A stretch of 64,000 nt of DNA, taken from contig SEIO01000006.1 of assembly GCA_004145795.1 (NCBI GenBank), forward strand, positions 40,025-104,024, read 5' to 3'. Shown here piece after piece: positions 26,882 to 35,589 of this stretch (positions within the stretch are counted from its first letter, which is position 1; every line of letters starts with the position of its first letter). Made by a program: the position numbers and the translations under genes. This stretch comes from Lentibacillus lipolyticus (GTDB lineage Bacteria > Bacillota > Bacilli > Bacillales > Amphibacillaceae). The notes beneath the pieces are model-generated. The model was not told the DNA's origin. It made no database searches and saw only the letters and a list, made by a program, of their open reading frames with translations.

Positions 26882-27053
26882 ATGGATGTTAGTTAGGGCC
26901 CTTGGGGAGGCTAGTAATTTCGTACGATGGTACAGTTTTATTCATTTTCAATTTATCCATTAATCATGATTTTTATCATGATTTTGTATTCATAATATTC
27001 ATAATCTATGATAGACTATACAAAGGAATTTTTTAATTTTGGAGGGGATGAAA

Positions 27054-28529
27054 TTGTCGAATAATGAAGAATTAGATAAGGCAACAGGAGACAAGACAAT
27101 TCAGAAGCTGGACTTTCGAACTGGTGCATTCGGCGCAGCTGTCCCGCTATTATTCTTTGTTGTCTGGGCTATTACCATCAGTGTCATGCAGCTGTCATCA
27201 GAAGTTGCACTCGTGATGGGGGCGGTTATCGGGCTTACGCTTGGTCTCCTGTTGTGTAAGAGTAAATGGGAAGACTATGCGCAAGGTCTGTTTGACGGAC
27301 TGGCTCAGCCGGTCGGGGTTATTGCCATGGTGGCATGGTTCTATGCCGGTATGTTCGCACAGGTGCTTCAGGTAGGCGGGCTTGTCGAAGGACTTGTTTG
27401 GATTGGTTCCGTTACCGGTGTGGAAGGCGGTATGTTCGTTGCGATGACCTTCTTGCTGGCGGCAGTATTTTCAACCGCTGTTGGTACAGGTTATGGTACG
27501 ACGGTTGCTTTCTCTACGCTTATGTATCCGGCGGGAATTGCAGTTGGAGCAGACCCGACATTTCTGTTTGCAGGGATTTTGGCTGGGGCAGTGTTTGGGG
27601 ATAACCTTGCGCCAGTGTCAGATACGACAATCGTTTCCGCGACAACACAGGATGCGGATGTTCCCGGCGTGGTGCGAAGCCGTTTCAAATATGCCATCAC
27701 TGCAGCAGTTCCGGCTGTCATTTTATTTGCGATTTTCGGAGGCGGCGGCAGTGGCGCTGCTGTGGATCAGGCTGCGGTTAACAGTGTGATAGAATCAGTT
27801 AATCCAAGCGGACTTATTATGCTTATTCCTTTTGCATTAGTGCTTATTCTCGCTTTAACCGGGCAGCACCTCCTTACATCCCTAACATGGGGAATCATCG
27901 CTGCCGTACCGCTTATTGTTATGTTAAACTTAGGCACATTCGGCGACATTCTAAGCTTTAATCCGGACTCCGATGCGATTGTGGAAGGTGCGTTAGTGGA
28001 CGGGATTACCGGCTACTTCAACATGGCCATCCTTATTCTGCTGATTGTGGCTGCCGCCCATTTGCTTCGTTTGGGTGGCACGATGGAGGCAATTACCGAA
28101 GGCTTGGTCAAATGGATCAAAAACTCCGTCCGTAAGGCAGAAGTATCCATTTGGGCTATTGTTGCTCTTTTGAACAGTTCGATCACGATTAATACGGCTG
28201 CTGAAATTGCTGCAGCACCATTTGTTAAAGAACTGGGGTCTAGATATAAAATCCACCGGTATCGGATGGCGAATATGCTTGACGCTGTCACATCAGCGTT
28301 AGGTTACATTTTCCCTTGGGGGGCGCCGGTATTACTCGGCTGGTCAACAATCAAAACTATGCAGGGCGAGTATTCATGGCTGCCCATTGTTGAGCCGAAT
28401 TCCGTGTTCCCGTTTGTTTTCCAGGGCTGGTTTTTGGTCATCATCATGCTGGTTGCTGCACTTACCGGACTGGGGCTTCGTTATGAAGGAAAAAATGGTG
28501 AAGAATTGAAAGAACGGCCAAAAGATTAA
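27054..28529 (+). CDS. NhaC-family Na+/H+ antiporter (third copy)
   Basis: A 491-aa polytopic antiporter-like protein of a different NhaC subgroup from the other two: STAVGTGYGTTVAFSTLMYP, GAVFGDNLAPVSDTTIVSA and NTAAEIAAAPFVKELG are conserved. It likely exchanges Na+ for H+ or an amine/organate. Start: TTG 27054 sits 8 nt after GGAGG (27041-27045). The in-frame ATG 27048 directly abuts the RBS and is probably too close. An AT-rich promoter region lies at 26935-27035. Confidence 0.85.
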   Translation: MSNNEELDKATGDKTIQKLDFRTGAFGAAVPLLFFVVWAITISVMQLSSEVALVMGAVIGLTLGLLLCKSKWEDYAQGLFDGLAQPVGVIAMVAWFYAGMFAQVLQVGGLVEGLVWIGSVTGVEGGMFVAMTFLLAAVFSTAVGTGYGTTVAFSTLMYPAGIAVGADPTFLFAGILAGAVFGDNLAPVSDTTIVSATTQDADVPGVVRSRFKYAITAAVPAVILFAIFGGGGSGAAVDQAAVNSVIESVNPSGLIMLIPFALVLILALTGQHLLTSLTWGIIAAVPLIVMLNLGTFGDILSFNPDSDAIVEGALVDGITGYFNMAILILLIVAAAHLLRLGGTMEAITEGLVKWIKNSVRKAEVSIWAIVALLNSSITINTAAEIAAAPFVKELGSRYKIHRYRMANMLDAVTSALGYIFPWGAPVLLGWSTIKTMQGEYSWLPIVEPNSVFPFVFQGWFLVIIMLVAALTGLGLRYEGKNGEELKERPKD

Positions 28530-28540
28530 TGGCAAAACGG

Positions 28541-28573
28541 GAGTCTTCCAGACCGGGAGGCTCCACTTTTTCG
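28541..28573 (+). terminator. Terminator after the third NhaC gene
   Basis: A 10-bp stem with two G-U pairs (GGAGTCTTCC, 28541-28550, with GGGAGGCTCC, 28556-28565) is followed by ACTTTTT. Confidence 0.7.
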
Positions 28574-28609
28574 TGTTTGTCGAATACGCAACAGAAAGGC
28601 TGGGATAGG

Positions 28610-28921
28610 ATGGAAGTTATAGGTGCCATAGATAATGAAACACGTTGCCGGCATTACAGCGGTCCCCGGGATAGAATCGCCATCAAATTTTATTGCTGCG
28701 GGTATTATTTTTCTTGTATACAATGTCATGAAGAAAGCGGATGCGGAGAAAGAAAAGTTTGGCCACGAGAGTTTTTTGCCGAAAAAGCCATCTTGTGTGG
28801 AAGCTGCCGCACTGAGCTGTCCATTCATAGCTATTTGGCGAGCGAAAACGAGTGCCCTGCCTGTGAACAAGTGTTCAACCCAGGCTGTGCACTTCATCAC
28901 CACCTCTATTTTGACGTGTGA
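28610..28921 (+). CDS. CHY-type zinc finger protein
   Basis: A 103-aa cysteine/histidine-rich protein. The CHY finger pattern is visible: CRHYSGPRDR, FYCCGYYFSCIQCHEE, LCGSCRTE and ECPACEQVFNPGCALHHHLYF, enough ligands for about three zinc ions. In bacteria it is a stand-alone domain of unknown role, sometimes linked to mitochondrial-import-like Hot13 proteins by fold. ATG 28610 has a weak GGATAGG just upstream; the longer open frame to 28529 overlaps the preceding terminator. Confidence 0.82.
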   Translation: MEVIGAIDNETRCRHYSGPRDRIAIKFYCCGYYFSCIQCHEESGCGERKVWPREFFAEKAILCGSCRTELSIHSYLASENECPACEQVFNPGCALHHHLYFDV

Positions 28922-28992
28922 AGTCGTACTGATTTATTTACTTTTTATGATGGTATCCTGTATTATAGCAAGTATGGAAGGAGGTATAACGA

Positions 28993-29232
28993 ATGGCATT
29001 TGTAATATTGGATCCTTGCCGCGGCGAAAAGTCCGGTGAGTGTGTGACCGTTTGCCCGGTAGATTGCATAGAGGAAGGGCCTGAGCAATTTTACATAGAT
29101 CCCGATGTCTGCATTGATTGTGGAGCATGCAAGGCGGTATGCCCTGTTGATGCAATCGTGGAGGAGTATGATTTAACTCCCGACCAGGAAAAATATTTGG
29201 ATGAAGCTGAAGAGTTTTTCGGCAACAGTTGA
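28993..29232 (+). CDS. Ferredoxin (4Fe-4S, bacterial 2x type)
   Basis: A 79-aa small electron carrier. The second cluster motif CIDCGACKAVCPVD is intact. The first is GECVTVCPVDC, where the CxxC spacing is altered as in the seven-iron or single-cluster ferredoxins of Bacilli, so one 4Fe-4S and possibly a 3Fe-4S cluster are expected. The C-terminal acidic tail fits. RBS GGAAGGAGG lies before the ATG. A terminator follows at 29245. Confidence 0.9.
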   Translation: MAFVILDPCRGEKSGECVTVCPVDCIEEGPEQFYIDPDVCIDCGACKAVCPVDAIVEEYDLTPDQEKYLDEAEEFFGNS

Positions 29233-29244
29233 CAATAAATTGAA

Positions 29245-29293
29245 AAAACCCTTGTACGTGCTCGCTCGGAGGACATGGTACGAGGGTTTTTGT
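29245..29293 (+). terminator. Terminator after the ferredoxin gene
   Basis: A 13-bp stem with one G-U pair (AAAACCCTTGTAC, 29245-29257, with 29278-29290) encloses a 20-nt loop and ends in TTTTTGTTTT. Confidence 0.78.
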
Positions 29294-29327
29294 TTTGGGA
29301 AATATTTTATTTGGTGAGGTTGAGGTA

Positions 29328-29984
29328 CTAATTGGAAAATTGATGTTTCAAATGCGCGATGTCTCGTTCGTTTTGAACGGTTTTATTCCAGATATGATCC
29401 TGATCTGCCCGTAGAATTGTAAATTCATCCATGATTTGACGGTGGCGCTTGTCGCTTTGTGTTTTTAGTCCTGCAATGTCTCGGTTCATTGTAGTTTGTT
29501 CTTCTTTTATGGCGGTTTGCTGCGTTTCCATTCCGGTAATTTTTCCCTTTATTTCAGTCTGTTCTTCCTTCATAGCAGACTGCACCATTTTCATTCCGGT
29601 CATTTCTTCTTTCATGGCTGCCTGCTCGTTTTTAACTTCAGTAATGTCTTTTCTCATCTCAGCCTGTTCTGTTTTAATCTCGGTTATCTCTTCTCTCATA
29701 GCAGCTTGATCTTTCTTCATGGCTGCCTGCTCTTCTTTCATAGCGGACTGTTCCTCTTTCATGGCTGCCTGCTCCTCTTTCATGGCAGCTTGTTCCTCTT
29801 TCATGGAGGCCTGCTCCTCTTTCATGGCAGCCTGTTCCTCCTTCATGGCGGACTGCTCTGTTCTTATTCCCATTATTTCTTCTTTCATTTCAGTCTGCTC
29901 CGTCCGCATATAGCCAACCATTGAGACTAACTGAGAGAGCATATTCTCCATGCGTTCCAGACGTTGTTCATTCATCTTATTCAT
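29328..29984 (-). CDS. Heptad-repeat coiled-coil protein
   Basis: A 218-aa, almost wholly coiled-coil protein. After an N-terminal MNKMNEQRLERMENMLSQLV segment come about 18 heptads of the form (A/S)xMKEEQ/xxIKxEQ, then a C-terminal non-repetitive helix ending IAHLKHQFSN. There are no Cys, signal peptide or membrane segment. RBS GGAGGTG lies upstream of the ATG. I do not recognise a function; similar small coiled-coil genes (compare 58458-58738) are common in Bacillaceae. Seven near-identical heptads are encoded by 21-nt tandem repeats (see the repeat entry). Confidence 0.75.
   Translation of the reverse strand: MNKMNEQRLERMENMLSQLVSMVGYMRTEQTEMKEEIMGIRTEQSAMKEEQAAMKEEQASMKEEQAAMKEEQAAMKEEQSAMKEEQAAMKKDQAAMREEITEIKTEQAEMRKDITEVKNEQAAMKEEMTGMKMVQSAMKEEQTEIKGKITGMETQQTAIKEEQTTMNRDIAGLKTQSDKRHRQIMDEFTILRADQDHIWNKTVQNERDIAHLKHQFSN
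29703..29850 (-). repeat. 21-nt tandem repeats inside the coiled-coil gene
   Basis: About seven near-identical 21-nt units encode AAMKEEQ-type heptads. Because the unit is 21 nt, gain or loss of copies changes coiled-coil length without shifting frame. Confidence 0.85.
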
Positions 29985-30036
29985 TCACCTCCTTTCTTTC
30001 AGTATACCTTGTCCTTTGCTAGAATTCTATAAAAAT

Positions 30037-30174
30037 CTATTCATCTTCAGCCTTTTCAGCGATTTTGCTGGCAATCCAGCGTTCAGCGGTTGAATCGTCC
30101 ACTTCATAAACTTTGCCAGCACGAAGCAGGTCACCATGGAACGCTGTCTGCACGTTCATTTTAACTTTTGTCAT
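30037..30174 (-). CDS. 45-residue protein of unknown function
   Basis: A 45-aa frame with AAAGGAGC about 7 nt before ATG 30174, ending TAG 30037. It is MTKVKMNVQTAFHGDLLRAG at the N-terminus, then KVYEVDDSTAERWIASKIAE. The pattern (strand, YEVDD, helix with RWI) looks like the small DUF-type proteins seen next to phage or plasmid genes. It is not known whether it is co-transcribed with the coiled-coil gene 53 nt downstream. The function is unknown. Confidence 0.65.
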   Translation of the reverse strand: MTKVKMNVQTAFHGDLLRAGKVYEVDDSTAERWIASKIAEKAEDE

Positions 30175-30261
30175 TCGGATGCTCCTTTAAACGAGATAGT
30201 TACAAAACAATTATAACATAGCAGCTTAACGGATTTTCAATGCACTATGCGATCCTTCATT

Positions 30262-30291
30262 TAGCCGCTAAAGTCATTGCTTTAGCGGCTC
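30262..30291 (-). terminator. Hairpin overlapping the end of the YyaL-like gene
   Basis: A perfect 11-bp stem (AGCCGCTAAAG with CTTTAGCGGCT) whose 5' arm on the minus strand includes the last codons and the stop of the 30282-32318 gene. There is no T-run, so it is a weak terminator or mRNA 3'-end structure. Confidence 0.45.
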
Positions 30292-32318
30292 ATTTTCATA
30301 TAGTTCCATGCTTTGTCCGGATCGGTCGTTGGCTGATGGCAGGTAAAATGTTCACAGACGTAAATGGTCGTCTGGCCGTCCAGTTTCCGATACGCAGCTG
30401 TGAATGGTGCAGCTTTGGCCAGCGCCTTGGGATCGTCCCCCGCCAGCAGAGCTACATCGGGCAAAAATGCTCCCTGAACTTCGGCTGTAAATGTATCCCG
30501 TTCCCCAAGAATGACGACTTCTTTTGTCGGGTTTTCCGAGAGCAGCAGGCTTTGGCAGAAATGCGTCGTCGCTGCAATTCCTTGCCGGACATCATCATAA
30601 AATGTTGTGTACATTTCCTCGAGTTTGTCGAGATAGCCGGTCTCTCCGGTTAAATGCCCGAGCCTTGCCAACATAACGGCGGCCACACTGTTTCCGGAAG
30701 GGAGGGCACCATCGAATACTTCCTTCTCCCGAGACAACAGTTGTTCACTGTCATACCCACTGAAGAAAAAGCCACCTTCTTCGTTATCCCAGAATAAATC
30801 AAGCATGCAATCGGTCAGTTTGCGTGCATGTTCCAAATACGCAATGGAAAACGTACCTTCGTACAGCTCCACATAAGCCCAGATTAAATAGGCATAATCA
30901 TCCAAGTAGCCGTTATACCGGACATCGCCATCCCGGTATCGGGCCATGACCCTGCTGTTCTGGATGAGGTTTTTTTCTACGAATGTCATCGCTTTCGCGG
31001 CTATGTTCGTGTATTCCGGTTCACCAAAAACACGACCGGCTTTTGCCAACGCAGCAATCATCATGGCGTTCCATGAGGTAAGAATCTTATCGTCGACGTG
31101 CGGGTAGACACGTTGTTCGCGGGCATGCAGCAACTGCTTTCTTGCCTCTTCCAGCTCCCTGTGCAACGCATCCATCGACATGCTTTTTTCCATTGCCACT
31201 GCCTGTAAGTCAGCGTGAAGCAAGTTGGGAATATTTTTTCCTTCAAAATTGCCTTCAGGGGTGATGCCGTAGACAGACGTATACAGGCTGCCACGTTGTT
31301 CACCAAGTATTTGCATTACTTCATCGTAATCCCAAACGTAATACTTGCCTTCCACGCCTTCCGAATCCGCATCAATGGCGGAGTAAAACCCGCCTTCTGC
31401 ACCGTGCATCTCGCGCATCACAAAAGTAATAATCTGTTCACTGACCGTTTTGTACTGTTCATTTTTTGTTATCTGATAGCCTTCCGTATAGGCCATCAGG
31501 AGCAGGGCGTTGTCATAGAGCATTTTTTCAAAGTGTGGGACGAGCCATTTTTCATCGGTAGAGTACCGGGCAAAACCGAACCCGACATGATCATAAATAC
31601 CACCCGCAGCCATGGCATCGAGTGTTTTTTCGACCATTTTCCTTGCGGCCGTCTTTCCAGTGAAATAATGGTACCGAAGCAAAAACAGCATCTGATGGGG
31701 CGCTGGAAATTTCGGTGCACTGCTGAACCCGCCGTTCGTAACATCAAACCGGTTGCCGAGCTGCTTGAACGCTTTGTCGGTAATATCTTTTGTTAGCCGG
31801 TGCTCTCCCTTGGTGGTAGCGGCTTTAGCAAGTGCATCAGTGACGCTTTCGGTGACTTTCGCAATATGGTCGGGATCCTGCTTATATTTTTGATGGAGCT
31901 GTGTAATAACCTCCATGAAGCCAGGCATACCATATTTGCTTTCCCGGGGAAAATACGTCCCGGCATAAAACGGAATCTTGTCCGGGGTCATGAAAATCGA
32001 TAACGGCCAGCCACCCTGTCCGGTCATCATCTGACAAACTTTCATATAGACAGAATCAATGTCCGGCCGTTCTTCCCGATCGACTTTAATTGACACATAA
32101 TGTTCGTTTAGAAAATCTGCCACTTCCTCATCTTCAAATGATTCATGTGCAAGAACATGACACCAATGGCACGTTGAATAGCCAATGGACAAAAAAATCG
32201 GCTTGCCTTCCCGTTTTGCTTTGGCGAATGCCTCATCTCCCCATGGGTGCCAGTCGACAGGATTGTCCTTATGCTGCAGGAGGTATGGAGATTTTTCGTA
32301 TTGCAATTGATTGGCCAT
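30282..32318 (-). CDS. YyaL-like thioredoxin-fold/DUF255 protein
   Basis: A 678-aa protein of the YyaL/spermatogenesis-associated-20 family. The N-terminal thioredoxin-like DUF255 domain (about residues 5-165) carries [14 protein letters not shown], with the CxxC-type pair, and [10 protein letters not shown]. The rest (about 190-670) is an (alpha/alpha)6-barrel, as in N-acylglucosamine epimerases, with [12 protein letters not shown] and [14 protein letters not shown]. The molecular role is not settled. ATG 32318 has GGAAAGGTAG upstream. It lies 60 nt downstream of the methyltransferase on the same strand. Confidence 0.9.
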   Translation of the reverse strand: MANQLQYEKSPYLLQHKDNPVDWHPWGDEAFAKAKREGKPIFLSIGYSTCHWCHVLAHESFEDEEVADFLNEHYVSIKVDREERPDIDSVYMKVCQMMTGQGGWPLSIFMTPDKIPFYAGTYFPRESKYGMPGFMEVITQLHQKYKQDPDHIAKVTESVTDALAKAATTKGEHRLTKDITDKAFKQLGNRFDVTNGGFSSAPKFPAPHQMLFLLRYHYFTGKTAARKMVEKTLDAMAAGGIYDHVGFGFARYSTDEKWLVPHFEKMLYDNALLLMAYTEGYQITKNEQYKTVSEQIITFVMREMHGAEGGFYSAIDADSEGVEGKYYVWDYDEVMQILGEQRGSLYTSVYGITPEGNFEGKNIPNLLHADLQAVAMEKSMSMDALHRELEEARKQLLHAREQRVYPHVDDKILTSWNAMMIAALAKAGRVFGEPEYTNIAAKAMTFVEKNLIQNSRVMARYRDGDVRYNGYLDDYAYLIWAYVELYEGTFSIAYLEHARKLTDCMLDLFWDNEEGGFFFSGYDSEQLLSREKEVFDGALPSGNSVAAVMLARLGHLTGETGYLDKLEEMYTTFYDDVRQGIAATTHFCQSLLLSENPTKEVVILGERDTFTAEVQGAFLPDVALLAGDDPKALAKAAPFTAAYRKLDGQTTIYVCEHFTCHQPTTDPDKAWNYMKMSR

Positions 32319-32378
32319 ATGCTCACTACCTTTCCACTTGTATGATTACGAAAGTTTTCCTTATGCCTTAAAGCAGTT

Positions 32379-33347
32379 TCATCTGCTTGGATAGGGCTGT
32401 TTATTGGATGTTTCCACTATTAGCGTATCCAAAACCTTCCACTCTTCCTCATCCATTTTATGTCCATATTTTTCTTTGACGGCGGTGATGAAGGTATCGA
32501 TCGTATCGTGGTGGTTCGTCAAAAACCAGGCAATGTGATTTTTGATATAGGCTTTCCGCACGTCTCTGTCGTTCAAATCATTCGGAACGCGTGCAAGCCG
32601 GACGTCAATGCTGTCAAACCCATGAAAATCCTGCTGCAGTCGCTCGTGTGTCATGGCGATATAGTCGCTGTTCACGTCAATGCCGATCCCGTTTCTTCCG
32701 GTCTGCTGGCAAACTCGAAGTGTGGTACCGCTGCCAACGAAAGGATCGAGAACGGTATCTCCCTCCTTGGAACTTGCCAGGATCATCCGCTCGAATAACC
32801 CCTCTGGCTTTTGGGTCGGGTGTGTCTGCCTGTTTTTGTTGCTGTAATGGATGTGGCTGAATTCCCACACATTGCCCGGGTTTGCTCCACGCATATTGTT
32901 ACGGCTTCGGTAATATTTTTGCGGGATGCGGATGTGGTCCAGATAAAAGTTGAACTGCTCGCTCTTCGTAAACATGAGAATGTCATCATGCCTTGGGCTG
33001 AATCCCTTCGTTTTGCCAATGCCTTGCGTGTAATACCAGGTTATCCACGAATTAAACATAAGCCCCAGTTCCTGTTCCATCAGCATATAAATATAGGATA
33101 TGTATCGGACGCCCATAAACACATAAATGGTCCCATCGCTTTTTAGGATGCGGTTACACTCGCTCAGCCATTGCCTGGAGAAATCCAAATACGCATCAAA
33201 GTCAAGGTTATCTTTTGTTTTTCCATAATCCTTCGATAAATTGTAAGGGGGATCGGTCACAATCAGGTCAACCGATGCTGACTCTATTTTGGTCAGTTCC
33301 TCAAGCACATCACCGCAAATGGCATCTAGCCGTAGTTCTTTAGCCAT
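32379..33347 (-). CDS. Orphan DNA adenine/cytosine-N4 methyltransferase
   Basis: A 322-aa SAM-dependent DNA amino-methyltransferase of the beta order. Catalytic motif IV DPPYNLSKDYG is N-terminal (about residue 32), and the SAM motif DPFVGSGTTLRV is C-terminal (about 200), with the recognition region between and a roughly 80-aa helical tail after residue 240. RBS GGAGGTGA. No restriction endonuclease lies next to it: YyaL is downstream and the ABC operon upstream. It is therefore a solitary methylase or paired elsewhere. The target sequence cannot be read from the protein. Confidence 0.88.
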   Translation of the reverse strand: MAKELRLDAICGDVLEELTKIESASVDLIVTDPPYNLSKDYGKTKDNLDFDAYLDFSRQWLSECNRILKSDGTIYVFMGVRYISYIYMLMEQELGLMFNSWITWYYTQGIGKTKGFSPRHDDILMFTKSEQFNFYLDHIRIPQKYYRSRNNMRGANPGNVWEFSHIHYSNKNRQTHPTQKPEGLFERMILASSKEGDTVLDPFVGSGTTLRVCQQTGRNGIGIDVNSDYIAMTHERLQQDFHGFDSIDVRLARVPNDLNDRDVRKAYIKNHIAWFLTNHHDTIDTFITAVKEKYGHKMDEEEWKVLDTLIVETSNKQPYPSR

Positions 33348-33574
33348 TTATTTCTCTTCACCTCCCTGAGTGCCAAAGCAGGTTTGGATTTATTATAACA
33401 AAAGAAGAAGCTCGGGAATAAATTTACCAGCCTAGAGTTATTGGTAGGCCGATACACATTTCAAATAATAGGTAATCAAATCAAATTTGCAAAATGGGAA
33501 ATTGTTCTGTATATTGTAAATAAGCAAATTCAAATACATATTGTTTGTGGTACACATCAAGGGGTGTCGAGATC

Positions 33575-34591
33575 ATGTCAGATATTGTGCTGGAGTTAAA
33601 AGACCTTCATACGCATTTCTTCACAGATAGTGGGGAAGTCCCGGCGGTAGATGGTGTAAGTTTAACCGTGAATAAAGGAGAAGTAGTTGGAATTGTGGGT
33701 GAATCCGGGTGTGGGAAAAGTGTAACGTCATTGTCGGTTATGCAGTTAGTTCCGAATCCACCTGGACGCATTGTTGGTGGTGAAATTAATTTTAAAGATG
33801 AAAATCTTGTAAACGCTTCAAATAAACGTATGAAACAAATACGGGGAAATGAAATTGCGATGATTTTCCAGGAGCCGATGACTTCATTAGATCCATTATT
33901 TAAAATTGGCAACCAAATGGTAGAGGGAATTCGGTTGCATGAAAAGGTTAGTAAACAAGAAGCGCGAAATAGATCTATTGAACTGTTAAAACTTGTGGGG
34001 ATTCCAAGAGCAGATGAAGTGATTGATGACTACCCGCATCAATTGTCAGGTGGGATGCGCCAACGTGTCATGATTGCTATGTCAATGGCCTGCAATCCGG
34101 AGCTGCTGATTGCAGATGAACCGACCACTGCATTAGATGTAACGATACAGGCACAAATACTGGATTTAATGCGCAACCTAAATAAAGAAAAAGACACAGC
34201 CATTATGCTGATCACCCACGACTTGGGAGTGGTAGCTGAGATATGCGATCGAGTGGTTGTGATGTATGCTGGGCAGGTGATTGAAGAAGGGACAACGCGT
34301 GAAATTCTAAAGGCTCCCAATCATCCGTATACAAAAGGATTGATTCGATCCTTGCCCAATATGAAGCAAAAAGAACAAAAGCTTTATTCGATACCTGGTA
34401 CGGTCCCAAAGCCAAAGATGGGACGCATCGGCTGTCGCTTTGCACCACGCTGTGAATTTGCATTCGATCGTTGTTTTCAGGAAGATCCTGCACTTTATCA
34501 ACTGGAAAACGGACGCAGCAGTCGTTGCTTCTTAAATGACAAGACAGAAGGGAGCTTAACCGGGAATGGCGAAACCATTGTTGGAAATTAA
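33575..34591 (+). CDS. Oligo/dipeptide ABC transporter ATPase (OppD/DppD type)
   Basis: A 338-aa ATPase. Walker A GESGCGKS (about residue 42), Q-loop [10 protein letters not shown], signature LSGGMRQRV, Walker [13 protein letters not shown] and H-loop THDLGV. The OppD/DppD C-terminal extension contains the four-Cys motif [14 protein letters not shown] (Fe-S type in some members). ATG 33575 follows AAGGGGTG; the longer open frame to 33545 lacks an RBS. It overlaps the next ATPase gene by 26 nt (translational coupling). First gene of the 33.5-39.3 kb operon. Confidence 0.93.
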   Translation: MSDIVLELKDLHTHFFTDSGEVPAVDGVSLTVNKGEVVGIVGESGCGKSVTSLSVMQLVPNPPGRIVGGEINFKDENLVNASNKRMKQIRGNEIAMIFQEPMTSLDPLFKIGNQMVEGIRLHEKVSKQEARNRSIELLKLVGIPRADEVIDDYPHQLSGGMRQRVMIAMSMACNPELLIADEPTTALDVTIQAQILDLMRNLNKEKDTAIMLITHDLGVVAEICDRVVVMYAGQVIEEGTTREILKAPNHPYTKGLIRSLPNMKQKEQKLYSIPGTVPKPKMGRIGCRFAPRCEFAFDRCFQEDPALYQLENGRSSRCFLNDKTEGSLTGNGETIVGN

Positions 34592-35534
34592 CGGACTAAA
34601 AAAATATTTCGATGTTAAAGGCGGGGTGTTTGGCCGGAAAGTGGGCGAAGTGAAAGCCGTTGACGATGTTTCATTTACAGTTATGGAAGGTGAGATCCTG
34701 GGGATTGTCGGAGAATCAGGCTGCGGTAAATCAACAACTGGGAAATCCATTCTGCGACTGATTGAGCCAACGGAGGGAGAAGTGAAATTTGATGACCGTG
34801 ACATAACAGGACTGGATGAAGATGCCATGCGGAAGTTAAGAGGGGACATGCAGATTATCTTTCAGGATCCATATGCTTCGCTTAACCCTAGGCACACGGT
34901 CGAAAAAATAGTGGGCGAGCCACTACTTGTCCATGGTATGACATCCGCGGGGAAACGGAAAGAGCGTGTGAAGGAGTTATTGGAAGTGGTTGGCCTGAGT
35001 GAATACCACGCGTCAAGGTATCCTCATCAATTCAGCGGTGGGCAGCGGCAGCGAATAGGAATTGCCCGGGCATTGGCCAATAATCCAAAACTGATTATAT
35101 GTGACGAGCCTGTTTCTGCATTGGATGTTTCTGTACAATCACAGATTTTAAATCTAATGGAAGAGTTGCGGGAGGAATTTAATCTTACATATGTTTTTAT
35201 CGCACACGACTTAAGTGTCGTCAAACACATCAGTCATCGTGTTGGCGTGATGTACTTAGGACGTATGGTGGAATTGACCGACAAAGATAAGTTATATGAT
35301 GATCCGAAACATCCGTATACCCAGGCACTGTTATCAGCAGTACCAACACCGGACCCTGATGAAAAAAGGGAAAGGGTAATCTTAGAGGGGGATGTTCCTA
35401 GTCCCTCAAACCCGCCGACAGGCTGTGCATTCCATACAAGATGTCCGCAAGCAATGGATATTTGTAAAGAAGTGCGGCCACGGTTTGAAGAAATTGAAGA
35501 TAATCATTTTGTTGCATGCCACTTATATACATAG
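34566..35534 (+). CDS. Oligo/dipeptide ABC transporter ATPase (OppF/DppF type)
   Basis: A 322-aa partner ATPase. Walker A GESGCGKS, signature [15 protein letters not shown], Walker [16 protein letters not shown]-loop [10 protein letters not shown], and the C-terminal [14 protein letters not shown] Cys cluster. With the preceding protein it powers import of peptides or nickel-like ligands bound by the 35590 lipoprotein. AAGGGAGC lies about 10 nt before ATG 34566, within the previous gene. Confidence 0.93.
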   Translation: MAKPLLEINGLKKYFDVKGGVFGRKVGEVKAVDDVSFTVMEGEILGIVGESGCGKSTTGKSILRLIEPTEGEVKFDDRDITGLDEDAMRKLRGDMQIIFQDPYASLNPRHTVEKIVGEPLLVHGMTSAGKRKERVKELLEVVGLSEYHASRYPHQFSGGQRQRIGIARALANNPKLIICDEPVSALDVSVQSQILNLMEELREEFNLTYVFIAHDLSVVKHISHRVGVMYLGRMVELTDKDKLYDDPKHPYTQALLSAVPTPDPDEKRERVILEGDVPSPSNPPTGCAFHTRCPQAMDICKEVRPRFEEIEDNHFVACHLYT

Positions 35535-35589
35535 GTACCTGCGACAAGGTGACATCTTATATTACTTTTAATTTAAAGGGGGAAAAGGC

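Noticed and set aside
29449-29924. Plus-strand open frames opposite the coiled-coil gene
   Set aside because: They mirror the 21-nt repeats of the minus-strand gene and have unnatural Phe/Ser/Cys-rich composition.
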